From Rhodanobacter sp. AS-Z3 (GTDB lineage Bacteria > Pseudomonadota > Gammaproteobacteria > Xanthomonadales > Rhodanobacteraceae), in assembly GCF_029224025.1 (NCBI RefSeq), contig NZ_CP119392.1, forward strand, positions 705,001 to 769,000: a stretch of DNA of 64,000 nucleotides, in the 5' to 3' direction. A program made the translations under genes and the position numbers. The notes under the pieces are model-generated. The model was given only the letters and a program-made list of their open reading frames with translations, was not told the origin of the DNA and searched no databases. Shown one piece after another: positions 43,130 through 52,365 of this stretch. The stretch's first letter is position 1. The number at the start of each line of letters is the position of its first letter.

Positions 43130-44403
43130 GCGTGCAACTCCGGCAGCAGTGCAGCACGACGGTTGTCCGGCTTGGCCATCAGCAAGTGCGCCACGCCGAT
43201 CGAGCGTTCGCGGAAGCCACCTTCGCAATAAGCCAGATAGAACTCCCACATGCGCACGAAGCGCTCGTCGAAACCCTGCGCGCGCACGTCGGCCAGCTTG
43301 GCCATGAAGCGCTCGCGCCAGGCCTTCAAGGTCAGCGCATAGGAACTGCCGAAGTCTTCCAGTTGGGTCAGCGCCAGATCACTGGCGCGGGTTTTGGCGA
43401 CCAGCAACGCGTTGATCGACGGGATGAAGCTACCGGGAAACACATGGCGCTTGATGAAGTCGACCGACTTCAGCGCCTGCGCATAACGGTGGTCTTCAAT
43501 CGTGATCGCCTGCACCAGCGCCAGCCCATCGGGTTTCAACAGGCTGCCAAGCTTTTGAAAATAGACGTCCAGATACGGCGCGCCGATCGCCTCGACCATC
43601 TCGATCGACACCAGTTTGTCGTACTGGCCATCGAGGTCGCGATAGTCCTCCAGCAGCAACTCGACGTGTGCGCGCATACCGGCTTCGGCGACGCGCGCGC
43701 TGGCCAGTGCATGCTGCTCGCGCGAAATCGTGGTGGTGGTGACATGACAGCCATAGTGCTGCGCCGCGTACAAAGCGAAGCCGCCCCAGCCGGTGCCGAT
43801 CTCGATGACCCGATCGGTGGGCTGCAAGTCGAGCTTGCGGCAGATGCGTTCCAGTTTGCGTTCGGAAGCGGTCTCCAGCGTGTCCGCCGGGTCGGTCCAG
43901 ATCGCCGAGGAATACATCAAGTCCGGTGACAGGAACAGGCTGAAGAAGTCGTTGCCGAGATCGTAGTGCGCGGCGATATTGCGGCGGCTGCCGTCGCGGG
44001 TGTTCCGGCGCAGCGCGTGCCAGCCACGCATCGCCATGCCGCCAAGTCGGGCCAGCCCGCTTTCCATGCCGTCGAGCAGGTCGCGGTTGCGCACCAGCAA
44101 CTGGATCAGGCCGACCAGATTGTCGCAATACCACTGGCCGTCCATATAGGACTCGCCCGCGCCGACGCTGCCGTTGCGTGCCACGGCGCGGTAAAAGTCC
44201 GGATCCAGCACGTGCAGATGAATCTGCAGATCGGAGTGCGCGCTCGCTGGCTCGCCCAGTTCGACGGTGCCGCACGCGTCCTGCAACACCAAGCGGCCGT
44301 GGCGCAGGCCGTGCATTTGATTCAGTAATTGCTGGCGCAGGAAGCGATCCAGTCCACCGAGGGTGACCGTGTCGTGCGACATATGCGTGGCGATCTCGTT
44401 CAT
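43126..44403 (-). CDS. cfa: Cyclopropane-fatty-acyl-phospholipid synthase family protein
   Basis: A 425-residue full-length Cfa-type enzyme. The N-terminal lipid-binding part (to about 130) precedes the catalytic domain, with NIAAHYDLGNDFFSLFL, MYSSAIW, the SAM motif VIEIGTGWGGFALYAA and the bicarbonate-ligand region VSIEMVEAIG. The C-terminal GSFIPSINAL and YCEGGFRERSIG match the family. It transfers a methylene from SAM onto unsaturated acyl chains of phospholipids. GAGG lies upstream of the ATG. It follows DUF1365 after 21 bases and overlaps DUF2878. Confidence 0.92.
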   Translation of the reverse strand: MNEIATHMSHDTVTLGGLDRFLRQQLLNQMHGLRHGRLVLQDACGTVELGEPASAHSDLQIHLHVLDPDFYRAVARNGSVGAGESYMDGQWYCDNLVGLIQLLVRNRDLLDGMESGLARLGGMAMRGWHALRRNTRDGSRRNIAAHYDLGNDFFSLFLSPDLMYSSAIWTDPADTLETASERKLERICRKLDLQPTDRVIEIGTGWGGFALYAAQHYGCHVTTTTISREQHALASARVAEAGMRAHVELLLEDYRDLDGQYDKLVSIEMVEAIGAPYLDVYFQKLGSLLKPDGLALVQAITIEDHRYAQALKSVDFIKRHVFPGSFIPSINALLVAKTRASDLALTQLEDFGSSYALTLKAWRERFMAKLADVRAQGFDERFVRMWEFYLAYCEGGFRERSIGVAHLLMAKPDNRRAALLPELHA

Positions 44404-44424
44404 GGCAAACCTCGGGGAGTCGTG

Positions 44425-45225
44425 TCAGTCGGCATCGCGTGAAGCTTTGGCGGGGTGGTCATGCACCGGGTTGCGCTTCAGCCACAGCCTCAGTGCCTGC
44501 CAATGGATGGCGCCGACAACCTGCAAGGTCATCAGCGGATAGCGCCACAGCACGCCGGCCAGCGATGCCGCCGTGAGCGGCCGGCGTTGCAGGTTCAGCG
44601 TGGCGTCGAACGCGCGCTGGCCTTCACGCAGCACATTCATGTGCACCATCAAGTCTTCGGCGGGCACGGTGAAGCGCCAGTCGTATTCGCAATCCATCGG
44701 CATGAACGGCGACACGTGGAAGGTCTTGGCGAAACTCCAGTGCAGCGCGCGGCCGTGGATGTGCGCGCGCTCGATCGGCAGCACGTAAGCGTGGCGTTCT
44801 TTCCACGGCGTATTGGTGATCTCGGCAACCACGGCCACCAGCGTCTGGCCATCTTCCGCAAAGCAGTAATAGAAGCTGACTGGATTGAACACCATGCCGA
44901 AATAGCGCAAGTGCGTCAGCAGATAGATCGGCCCGGTCGGTCGCCAGCCGGTGGCCTGCTCGACGCGTTGGCGCACCGCTTCGGCCAGCGGCAGGTCGGT
45001 CGGCCCCAGATAGTCGCTGCGGCGGAACTCGGCCACATTGCGACGGTGGGTCGACCACAGCCAGCGCTTGGCAAATACCTGCTCGACTTCATCCAGATCC
45101 AGGTACAACTGCGCCATGCGATAGCTGAAAGCGTGTGGATGGGGCGCATGCCGACGATGACGCACCACGCCCTCGTAGATGGCGCTGTTCAACTGCAGCT
45201 TCATGCTGGCCGGCTTGATGGTCAT
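44425..45225 (-). CDS. DUF1365 family protein
   Basis: A 266-residue soluble protein of the DUF1365 family: AIYEGVVRHRRHAPHPHAF at the start, HLRYFGMVFNPVSFYYCF in the middle and FHVSPFMPMDCEYDW later, all diagnostic. Its reaction is not firmly known; in many proteobacteria it stands between an FAD amine-oxidase-like gene and a cfa gene, as here. The ATG overlaps the stop of the FAD gene (ATGA). A role in lipid modification under light or oxidative stress is inferred from the operon type. Confidence 0.9.
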   Translation of the reverse strand: MTIKPASMKLQLNSAIYEGVVRHRRHAPHPHAFSYRMAQLYLDLDEVEQVFAKRWLWSTHRRNVAEFRRSDYLGPTDLPLAEAVRQRVEQATGWRPTGPIYLLTHLRYFGMVFNPVSFYYCFAEDGQTLVAVVAEITNTPWKERHAYVLPIERAHIHGRALHWSFAKTFHVSPFMPMDCEYDWRFTVPAEDLMVHMNVLREGQRAFDATLNLQRRPLTAASLAGVLWRYPLMTLQVVGAIHWQALRLWLKRNPVHDHPAKASRDAD

Positions 45226-46520
45226 GTCGCCAGCTCTGCCTCACGTGCCGTCGCTGCCAGCAGCGGTTCGGTGCCCAGCGGCCAATGCACCCCAAGCGCG
45301 GCAGCCACATCGACCGCGCTGCGCATGCCGTCTTCGTGGAAACCCCAGCCCCAGTAAGCGCCGGCATACCACGTTCGACGCCAGCCCTGGATTTCCGCCT
45401 TGCGCGCCTGTGCCAGCACCGACGCCTGCGTATACACCGGGTGGTGATAGCTCATCCGTGCCAGCACCTTGGACGGGTCGATCGCCTCGCTGCGATTTAG
45501 CGTGACCACGAACGGCTCGGGCGACTCTATGCCTTGCAACAAGTTCATGCAGTAGCTGACCGTGCATGCCGCATCAGGATCGCGCGGCAACCATGCGTTC
45601 CACGCCGCCCACGCCTTGCGCTGGCGCGGCAATACACTGGCGTCCGTGTGCAGCACGGTTTCATTGGCCTGATAGGTCATTGCGCCGAGGATCGACTGCT
45701 CACGTCGGTTCGGGTCGCCCAGCAGGCGCAGTGCCTGATCACTGTGGCAAGCCAGCACCAATTGATCGAAATGCTCGATCCCGGCCGCGCTGTTCACTTC
45801 GACGCCGCCAGCGTGGCGCAGGATCGACTGCACTGGACAGTTCAATCGTTCGTGCACCGACCAGTTCGCGCGCAATGCCGCCACATAGGTCGAGGAACCG
45901 CCCTTCACCACGCGCCACTGCGGCCGATCGCTGAGCTGCAGCATCTGGTGATTGGCCATGAACTGCACCAGATAACGCGCCGGGAATTGCAGGATCTGCG
46001 TCGGCGGCGACGACCACAGCGCCGAGGCCATCGGAACCAGGTGCTCGTCGCGGAACGCGGCGCCATAGCCATGTTGCAAAAGATAGTCACCCAGGCTGGT
46101 CATGTCGTCGCGCGCCAGCAGCAGTGCCGGCGCCTCGCGATAGAACCGCGTGAGATCGCGCACCATGCCAAGAAAGCGCGGCGACAGCAGATTGCGGCGC
46201 TGGCAGAACAACGTATCCAGCGTGGCGGCGTTGTATTCCAGCCCACTCGCCTCGCTGTGCACCGAGAAGCTCATCGTGGTCGGCTGTGACGCCACGCCCA
46301 GCTGCGCGAACATTTGCGTCAGCAGCGGGTAGTGCTCCGGGTTGAGCACGATGAAGCCGCTGTCGATGCGATAGCGCTGGCCGGCCTGCTCCACGTCATG
46401 CGTGTGCGTATGCCCGCCGAAATAGCTGTTCGCCTCGAACAAGGTGACTTCGTGCTTGCGCGACAGCAGCCAGGCCGAAGCCAGCCCCGCGATACCCGAT
46501 CCGACCACGGCAATCCGCAT
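45222..46520 (-). CDS. FAD-dependent oxidoreductase, amine-oxidase-like (NAD/FAD-binding)
   Basis: A 432-residue flavoprotein. The N-terminal FAD-binding loop is IAVVGSGIAGLASAWLL followed by FEANSYFGGHTHTHDV, with SGFIVLNPEHYP next, all typical of the COG2907 predicted NAD/FAD-binding proteins. The C-terminus contains AGAYWGWGFHEDGM, another conserved block. The substrate is probably an unsaturated fatty acyl chain or its derivative. It starts 3 bases after the desaturase stop and overlaps the DUF1365 gene, so all are co-translated. Relatives occur in singlet-oxygen/light-responsive operons. Confidence 0.9.
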   Translation of the reverse strand: MRIAVVGSGIAGLASAWLLSRKHEVTLFEANSYFGGHTHTHDVEQAGQRYRIDSGFIVLNPEHYPLLTQMFAQLGVASQPTTMSFSVHSEASGLEYNAATLDTLFCQRRNLLSPRFLGMVRDLTRFYREAPALLLARDDMTSLGDYLLQHGYGAAFRDEHLVPMASALWSSPPTQILQFPARYLVQFMANHQMLQLSDRPQWRVVKGGSSTYVAALRANWSVHERLNCPVQSILRHAGGVEVNSAAGIEHFDQLVLACHSDQALRLLGDPNRREQSILGAMTYQANETVLHTDASVLPRQRKAWAAWNAWLPRDPDAACTVSYCMNLLQGIESPEPFVVTLNRSEAIDPSKVLARMSYHHPVYTQASVLAQARKAEIQGWRRTWYAGAYWGWGFHEDGMRSAVDVAAALGVHWPLGTEPLLAATAREAELAT

Positions 46521-46523
46521 GGC

Positions 46524-47510
46524 TCAGGTCCTCGCCTTGGCCAGCACCCAGGCCGGCACCGGTTTCAGTCCACGCACCAGGCCCAGCATCGACATCAGTT
46601 TCAGCCCGTACCAGGTCAGGTCGACCTCATACCAGCGGAAACCCTGCCGGCTGGAACCGGGGAAGAAGTGGTGGTTGTTGTGCCAGCCTTCGCCGAACGT
46701 CAGCAGGGCGAGCCACAAATTGTTGCGGCTATCGTCTTTCGTTTCGTAACGACGCTTGCCGAAACGATGCGCCAGCGAATTGATCGTCACCGTGGCGTGG
46801 AACAGCACGATGGTGGAAACAAAGAAGCCCCACACCAGCATCTGTCCGCCGCTGGTGCCCAGCTGTGGCGCCACGTGTTGCAGCAACACGCCCAGCCCGT
46901 ACATCGCAACGGCCAGCAGCACCGGCACGGCAATGTCGAAACGATCCAGCCAGCGCAGTTCCGGGTACTTGGCCAGATCCGGCACCCGCGCCAGGTCGGT
47001 GCGGAAATTGCGCGGGGTCAGAAACCAGCCGACGTGGCTCCACACAAAACCGAATACCCTCGGCGAGTGCGGATCGCTGGGGGTGTCCGCATGCCGATGA
47101 TGATGCCGATGATGCGCCGCCCACCACAGCGGCCCGCGCTGCACGCACGATGCGCCGATGGTGGCAAACACAAACTGCACCACGCGCGAAGTCTGGAAGG
47201 TGCGGTGCGAAAAATAGCGGTGATAGAAACCGGTGATCGCAAACATGCGCAAGGCGTAAAGTGCTGCCGCCACGATCAGGGCAATCGGCGACACGCCGAC
47301 CCAGATCACCGCCAGACATGCCAGATGCATCGCGAGGAACGGTGCGGCGCGCAGCCAGTCGATGCGGTCCTCACGGCTTTCATCCACCACCACGGCTGCA
47401 CTGGTATCAAACCAGCGGCGCAACGTGCGGCCCAGCCACGAGCGGCCGCCACTGGCCGGGGCGGCAAGCGGCGCGGATTGCGCGCTGGAGATGGCGGGTG
47501 GTTGAGGCAT
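46524..47510 (-). CDS. Acyl-CoA/fatty-acid desaturase (membrane di-iron)
   Basis: A 328-residue delta-9-type desaturase with the three histidine boxes HRYFSH, HHRHHHRH and HNNHH, and four membrane helices arranged around them. It introduces a double bond into saturated acyl chains using O2. It is the first gene of the eight-gene operon, so it probably supplies the unsaturated substrate for the FAD enzyme, DUF1365 and Cfa proteins. The start used is the ATG at 47510; the first 35 residues are Ala/Ser/Pro-rich. The operon promoter should lie in 47511-47960. Confidence 0.92.
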   Translation of the reverse strand: MPQPPAISSAQSAPLAAPASGGRSWLGRTLRRWFDTSAAVVVDESREDRIDWLRAAPFLAMHLACLAVIWVGVSPIALIVAAALYALRMFAITGFYHRYFSHRTFQTSRVVQFVFATIGASCVQRGPLWWAAHHRHHHRHADTPSDPHSPRVFGFVWSHVGWFLTPRNFRTDLARVPDLAKYPELRWLDRFDIAVPVLLAVAMYGLGVLLQHVAPQLGTSGGQMLVWGFFVSTIVLFHATVTINSLAHRFGKRRYETKDDSRNNLWLALLTFGEGWHNNHHFFPGSSRQGFRWYEVDLTWYGLKLMSMLGLVRGLKPVPAWVLAKART

Positions 47511-47960
47511 GCGGCGTACCTGTCGATGGTTCGTAGAAGCGGGGTGTCACTGACAGATACGGGAGTTCGGGTGTAGCGGATGCATTCGGCGCCGTGGAGT
47601 GGCGAATGATTTATCCGACCGCGAGTGCGGCGGACCGCCTTGCTTTGGCGGGTATTGCAGCAGGGCTGTCCCGGCGCCACGGTCGAAAAGCGTGCGCGCC
47701 GCTGCAGCACGCCGTTGATCCAGGTTCTTCACTTTTTCAACAACCATCCGCTGGCAGACTCAGCGCGTCGCCGACGGCATCGTGCAGGCCGAGCGTGCGT
47801 TGGCAGACGTGGCGATGAGCGGGCTGGCACCGTGGACCGACAGTATTGCAGCGATGCACACGCTCCAGATTTCCGTGCGACGGCCGAAAAAGTGGCCTGG
47901 GGGTGCACCACTGGAACCGGGTTGGGGGCGACGTTGTTGAGAGTTACATTCAACCAGGTC
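47511..47960. other. 450-base divergent region between desaturase operon and GGDEF gene
   Basis: No gene can be supported. It should hold the promoters of both directions. A plus-strand frame around 47750-47940 reads QRVADGIVQAERALADVAM and looks protein-like, but it has no start with a ribosome site, no recognised domain, and stops at 47940. It may be a relic. Confidence 0.4.
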
Positions 47961-49052
47961 ATGGATGTCGTGCTCAGTCGCAGCCCGCAGCGCCGAGCCC
48001 GTCTTGTTCAGTGGACGATCGCCAGCGGCGTCTATGTTGGCGCCGCTACCTTGTTGATTACCGGCGTCGGACAGGGCTGGATGAACACGTCCGCGCTGAT
48101 GCTGTGGCTGGCGTTCGTGTTCGCGGTGCTGGCAGCCGGTTATGCCGCACTGCGCAGTGGCTGGACCGAACGTTTTCGCGATCCGTCCGTGACGGTGTGG
48201 CAGCTTTCCATGGGGGTGCTGGCGGTCAACTGGGGCTACCTGATCTGTGGGCCGATGCGAACATCGGCACTGTTTCCAATCATGGTGATCTTTGCGTTTG
48301 GCGCTTTCACCCTGCGCTGGCGCCAGATCGCTTATCTGACGGTGCTGGCCGTGTCCAGCCTGATCGCGGCGGTAGTGCTGCGCTACATTTTTCCGTCCTG
48401 GGTTCCCGCCCGCGGGCAGGTGCCGCCGCTGCGCCTGGATATCAACAACGTGCTGATGCTGGTCGTGGTTTTGCCGGCACTGGCGGCTATCGCCGCACGC
48501 CTCTCGGGTATGCGACGGAAGCTGCGTAACCAGCGTGAGGCGCTTTCGCGCGCGCTGGCGGAGGTCGAGCGGTTGGCCGTCAGCGACGAACTGACGGGTA
48601 TTGCGAATCGCCGCGCAACACGAGTCGTGCTGGAGCGGGAAGTGGCCATGTCATCCCGCGAAGGCATGCCGTTTTGCGTCGCCATTCTGGACATCGATCA
48701 CTTCAAGCGCGTCAACGACACGCTGGGGCACGCCGCCGGGGATGACGTACTGAAGGCCTTCGCCAGGCATGCCAGCGCCCAGTTGCGCAGTTTCGATACG
48801 CTCGGGCGTTGGGGCGGTGAAGAATTTGTCCTGCTGATACACGGCAACAAGGAGTGCATCTGTCGGGTGATGGAACGTATTCGCCATGCGGTCGCAGACG
48901 CGTGCCTGGCTACCTGCCAGGTCACCTTTTCCGCCGGGGTTGCACAACATCGCCGCGACGAGACCGCAGAGCAGTTGCTGGCACGGGCGGACGCGGCCCT
49001 CTACGAGGCCAAGCATTCCGGCCGGAACCGTGATGTCATGGCTGACGCCTGA
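47961..49052 (+). CDS. Membrane-bound diguanylate cyclase (GGDEF)
   Basis: A 363-residue protein with five or six hydrophobic helices (IASGVYVGAATLLITGVGQG onward), a short coiled coil (LRNQREALSRALAEVERL) and a C-terminal GGDEF domain. The domain shows SDELTGIANRRATRV, the active-site loop GRWGGEEF and a late SAGVAQHRRDE. It should synthesise c-di-GMP. The ATG at 47961 with AGG upstream is preferred; an upstream frame back to 47625 encodes Arg-rich sequence unlike a protein. It is monocistronic and convergent with the MtfA-like gene. Confidence 0.87.
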   Translation: MDVVLSRSPQRRARLVQWTIASGVYVGAATLLITGVGQGWMNTSALMLWLAFVFAVLAAGYAALRSGWTERFRDPSVTVWQLSMGVLAVNWGYLICGPMRTSALFPIMVIFAFGAFTLRWRQIAYLTVLAVSSLIAAVVLRYIFPSWVPARGQVPPLRLDINNVLMLVVVLPALAAIAARLSGMRRKLRNQREALSRALAEVERLAVSDELTGIANRRATRVVLEREVAMSSREGMPFCVAILDIDHFKRVNDTLGHAAGDDVLKAFARHASAQLRSFDTLGRWGGEEFVLLIHGNKECICRVMERIRHAVADACLATCQVTFSAGVAQHRRDETAEQLLARADAALYEAKHSGRNRDVMADA

Positions 49053-49114
49053 CCCGGGTCAACGTGAAGCTTTCTCTTGAGCTTCCCGGCATGGCTGCCT
49101 GCGCGCGCTGCACC

Positions 49115-49870
49115 TCACAGCGGATGCTGCCGATAGAACTGCTCCAGCTGCCGATACACCTCTGGCAAGTTCTGGCGCAAGGCTGCCGGCGTATCGAAAA
49201 ACTGCTCGCTGAGCACGGCGAAAAACTCGGCATGGCTTTCCAGCGCATACGGGTCGATCGGCAGGTCGATGCCACTGCGTTGCGTGTCCTTCAGCTGATT
49301 CCATGCGCTTGAAAACACTTTCGCCCACACCTGCCGATCCATGCGCCGGTGCAGCGGTGGATAGCCGTCGGCGTCGCCGTTGAGCATGTCGAGTTTGTGC
49401 GCCATCTCGTGGACTACCACGTTGTGACCGGGCCGCTGGCCGATGTTCTGCACGTCTTCCCACGACAGAATCACCGGCCCGCGGTTCCATGCCTCGCCGG
49501 CCATCAGGCTGTTGCTCTGGTGCACCACGCCTGCCGCATCGATCTTTTCGCGATGCGGCATGAAAGCCGCGGGATAGACAATGATGCTGTGCCAGCCGTC
49601 GTACCAGTCCATGTCCAATTTCAGGATCGGCAGACAGGCGTACGCGGCCAGCAGCACACGGTCGGCGTCGCTCAATTCAAGGCCTTGTGCCGGCTCCAGT
49701 GACTTGCGCTCCAGGAACAAGGTGGCCAGCACGCGCAGCGTGGCTTGGTCGGAAGCGCCGAGCCGTCGCGCGGCCGGGCAACGATACAGTGCTTCACGCC
49801 AAAGCGCTTCGGCGATCGGGCGGCGCGCGACAAGACGTCGTATGCGCCAGTTTCTGATTTTGTCGAACAT
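49115..49870 (-). CDS. mtfA: MtfA-like zinc peptidase (M90 family)
   Basis: A 251-residue protein with the M90 features: VILSWEDVQ, the zinc-binding HExxH in VVVHEMAHKLDMLNG, a third ligand Glu in YALESHAEFFAVLSEQFF, and a DADGYPPLH loop. MtfA in E. coli binds the Mlc repressor and has aminopeptidase activity. The full length agrees with the family (about 260). The ATG at 49870 has no clear Shine-Dalgarno sequence; a GTG two codons upstream is possible. It is a single gene with 352 gene-free bases on its 5' side. Confidence 0.9.
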   Translation of the reverse strand: MFDKIRNWRIRRLVARRPIAEALWREALYRCPAARRLGASDQATLRVLATLFLERKSLEPAQGLELSDADRVLLAAYACLPILKLDMDWYDGWHSIIVYPAAFMPHREKIDAAGVVHQSNSLMAGEAWNRGPVILSWEDVQNIGQRPGHNVVVHEMAHKLDMLNGDADGYPPLHRRMDRQVWAKVFSSAWNQLKDTQRSGIDLPIDPYALESHAEFFAVLSEQFFDTPAALRQNLPEVYRQLEQFYRQHPL

Positions 49871-50222
49871 GGGCACACTTCGAAAGGAGATAGACGGTCG
49901 CGCATCGCGATGCCAGGTTTGCCGCCCGTCGCGCCGGCTTGCGCGTGACGGGTGATGAGCGATTCACCGGCGAGCAAAGCCTTGGCTGCTGGCCGCGATC
50001 ATGAGATGGAGATGGGGTGAGCGCGCATCTTTCACAATCCCGCTGAAGTCACGCAGGACGTTGGCTAAGCCCTCAGTCTCGACAAGGCTGCACGATGGAC
50101 AGGCCTGGATCACTTCCATGCCGTTGTTGAGCGTGCCGGTCCCTGCTCGTTGCAAGCAGGTCGGTCACGTCTGCGCAATCACCACCCCCGGGTGATCGCT
50201 GGCCTGGCTGCGGCGAGGAGAC
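49871..50222. other. 352-base stretch with no supported gene
   Basis: Between the starts/ends of two leftward genes. A leftward frame at 49964-50119 could encode about 51 residues (MEVIQACPSCSLVE at its start), but it has no ribosome site and no family match that I recognise. A GC-rich CCACCCCCGGGTG palindrome-like element lies near 50182-50194. Confidence 0.35.
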
Positions 50223-51599
50223 TCAGATAGCCGTCCACACGTACAAGTACATCGTGTCATTGCCGCTGGCTTTGCGTCCGGCACCATCGACGTTATGTAC
50301 CAGCCCACTGAAGCGGGTGTACACGGTGTATTGCAGACCCACGCGCAGGTTGGCCCAAGGTTGATGCCATGAGGTGGCCTCGCCGAACGGGTTGTAGTCC
50401 AGTTCAACAATGCCGCCTTGTGTATTGGGTGAACCCTGGTTGCCATAGAGGGTGAGGTCGCTGCTGCCGTTGTCGGCAAAAGCGGCGACGCTGGCGCCGT
50501 AGGTGTTGCGATACCAGTAGCTGCCCTTGATGTTCAACGACCGCAAGCTGTTGTGCAGGCTCGACGAGCCATCATCGGCATACGTTGCGTTGAGGGTTTG
50601 CTGTTCGTCGACATACAGCCCCGCCACGGTCACGGCGTGATCGCCCTTAGCGTATTGGTAGTTGGCGTCCAGCCCGATATCCCGGAAGTGATCCGACGGC
50701 CCGGCCTGCGCTATCGGATTGCCAGCGAGGTCGGCGCCAACCAGGCCGCGGCGCACGTCGAGGCCAAAGCCGCCGAGGGAGAACATGCCGGCTGGCAAAT
50801 TCCAGGTGTAGTTCACGCGCAGATAGGGCGCGGCGCCGATCACCCGCCCGTCATAGCCCGCATTGACGTGGTTGGTGAAGGCAACCGAGAGCGAACGGTA
50901 CACGCCCTCTTCGAAGTACCACTTGCCATCCAGCTGGGTATAGCCGCTGACACCGATCACCTGCCCAGCCAGACCACCGATGATGATCGGCTGCGCGGGC
51001 GCACCCGGGGCCAGATCTGGCGCCATGTACGGGAAGCTCCATGCCGGTGCGGTATTGAATACGTCGCTGACCGTGGGGTTGTTGTTGAGCGAGATGCCCC
51101 AGATACCCGAGTGGTTGCCGCGGGTGAAGGTGCGCGCGTAGCGCAAGTCGGCGTTGTCCCAACCGAGCACGCCGCCATTCTGGGAATACGTGGCTTGCGC
51201 GAAAATCCCGAGGTGATCGCTCAGCCGGCCGGCAAGAAACAGCGAGGCTTGCTGCAGTTCGACGTTGTTGTTGCTGCCGAAGCCGCTGGCGGGTGGTGAG
51301 GTCTGCGCTTTCTGCGTATGCGTGAAGGATTCCACCAGCATTGCCGAGAGTGGCACGTTGGTGTCATCGCCTACTTTCATGGTGTATCCCATCAGTTTGA
51401 ACTGACGTCCGAAAGCAGTCAGTTCCGGTCCGAATCCACCCACGTGGCATGCGGTGCATGGCTGTTGCGTCTGACGCGCGTAGGAAGGTATCGCCAAGGC
51501 TGTCCCGGAAAGCGCCAGCAGGCTGATCAGCGTCAGCAGGCGTAACCATGGTGATAAACGAATTGCAGGTGCGTTGCTGCCCGCGATATACGTCACCAT
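50223..51599 (-). CDS. Outer-membrane monoheme cytochrome-porin fusion (Cyc2-like architecture)
   Basis: A 458-residue exported protein. A long signal segment (LLTLISLLALSGTALA) is followed at once by one c-type heme site, CTACH (Cys48, Cys51, His52), in the context IPSYARQTQQP and then GPELTAFGRQFKLMGYTM. The remaining 390 residues are alternating, aromatic- and glycine-rich strands typical of a beta-barrel, ending MYLYVWTAI. One heme fused to a porin is the architecture of Cyc2-type outer-membrane cytochromes, but the heme-domain wording matches a broader, poorly characterised proteobacterial family, so electron transfer across the outer membrane is a hypothesis. CGAGGG precedes the ATG. 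Monocistronic. Confidence 0.75.
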   Translation of the reverse strand: MVTYIAGSNAPAIRLSPWLRLLTLISLLALSGTALAIPSYARQTQQPCTACHVGGFGPELTAFGRQFKLMGYTMKVGDDTNVPLSAMLVESFTHTQKAQTSPPASGFGSNNNVELQQASLFLAGRLSDHLGIFAQATYSQNGGVLGWDNADLRYARTFTRGNHSGIWGISLNNNPTVSDVFNTAPAWSFPYMAPDLAPGAPAQPIIIGGLAGQVIGVSGYTQLDGKWYFEEGVYRSLSVAFTNHVNAGYDGRVIGAAPYLRVNYTWNLPAGMFSLGGFGLDVRRGLVGADLAGNPIAQAGPSDHFRDIGLDANYQYAKGDHAVTVAGLYVDEQQTLNATYADDGSSSLHNSLRSLNIKGSYWYRNTYGASVAAFADNGSSDLTLYGNQGSPNTQGGIVELDYNPFGEATSWHQPWANLRVGLQYTVYTRFSGLVHNVDGAGRKASGNDTMYLYVWTAI

Positions 51600-51818
51600 G
51601 TTGGCACCCTCGGCTCCCGAGATGGGAGCTGGCTACAGTAGGCACACGGTAGGGGAAAAGCGCGTGAGGGTTGTTTATCGTAGTCAACAGCACGGTGAAA
51701 AGCAGCTATCGCGGCCCTCACGTCGATGATGTGCCCCTTTCTGGAGGGCCGCCCGCACGTCGGCAGATCCAGCGCCCCACGTTCAACGTATCGATAGTGA
51801 TCAGTCAAGGAGACCAGC

Positions 51819-52307
51819 ATGTCGCACGCGAAACAAATCACTGGATTGATCGGCTGGCTCGTGTTGAGCTTCATCGCCGCTGCCATCGGCGCATTCGCCT
51901 CGGTGCAGGCGGCCTCGTTCTACCAGCAGATGGTCCAGCCCTCGTGGGCACCACCGTCATCGGTTTTCGGCCCGGTATGGTCATTGCTGTACGCGTTGAT
52001 GGGCGTGGCTGCGTGGCTGGTCTGGCGTGAAGGCGGCTGGCGTCGTCAGCGTGGCGTGCTTGCGCTGTTCATTGTCCAGTTGGCGCTGAATGCTTTGTGG
52101 AGCTGGTTGTTCTTCGCCTGGCATCGCGGCGCGCTGGCGTTCGGCGACATTGTGTTGTTGTGGCTGCTGATCGCGGCAACCCTGGTGGGCTTCTGGCGCG
52201 TGCGGCCGCTGGCCGGAGCGCTGCTGTTGCCGTATCTGTGCTGGGTGAGTTTTGCCTCCGCGCTGAATTACGCCGTGTGGCATTTGAATCCGCAGATCCT
52301 GGGTTGA
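51819..52307 (+). CDS. tspO: TspO/MBR family protein
   Basis: A 162-residue membrane protein with five helices, a full match to TspO: FYQQMVQPSWAPPSSVFGPV near the N-terminus, ALMGVAAWLVWREG, then LNALWSWLFFAWH and the C-terminal LLPYLCWVSFASALNY. TspO binds tetrapyrroles and is linked to light and oxidative-stress responses. AAGGAGA lies 7-8 bases before the ATG. It is convergent with arsR and divergent from the cytochrome-porin gene across 219 bases that hold no other gene. Confidence 0.93.
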   Translation: MSHAKQITGLIGWLVLSFIAAAIGAFASVQAASFYQQMVQPSWAPPSSVFGPVWSLLYALMGVAAWLVWREGGWRRQRGVLALFIVQLALNALWSWLFFAWHRGALAFGDIVLLWLLIAATLVGFWRVRPLAGALLLPYLCWVSFASALNYAVWHLNPQILG

Positions 52308-52365
52308 GAAACGTCGCCTGCCTGCGGCGCATCAGGGCAGCCAGGCACGCCGATCATGGTTTGAC

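Noticed and set aside
47750..47940. Protein-like plus-strand frame (QRVADGIVQAERALADVAM) before the GGDEF gene
   Set aside because: No start with ribosome site and no domain; stops before the GGDEF start and is in another frame.
49964..50119. Possible 51-residue leftward small protein with CPSC
   Set aside because: No ribosome site and no family recognised; kept only as a note in the gap entry.
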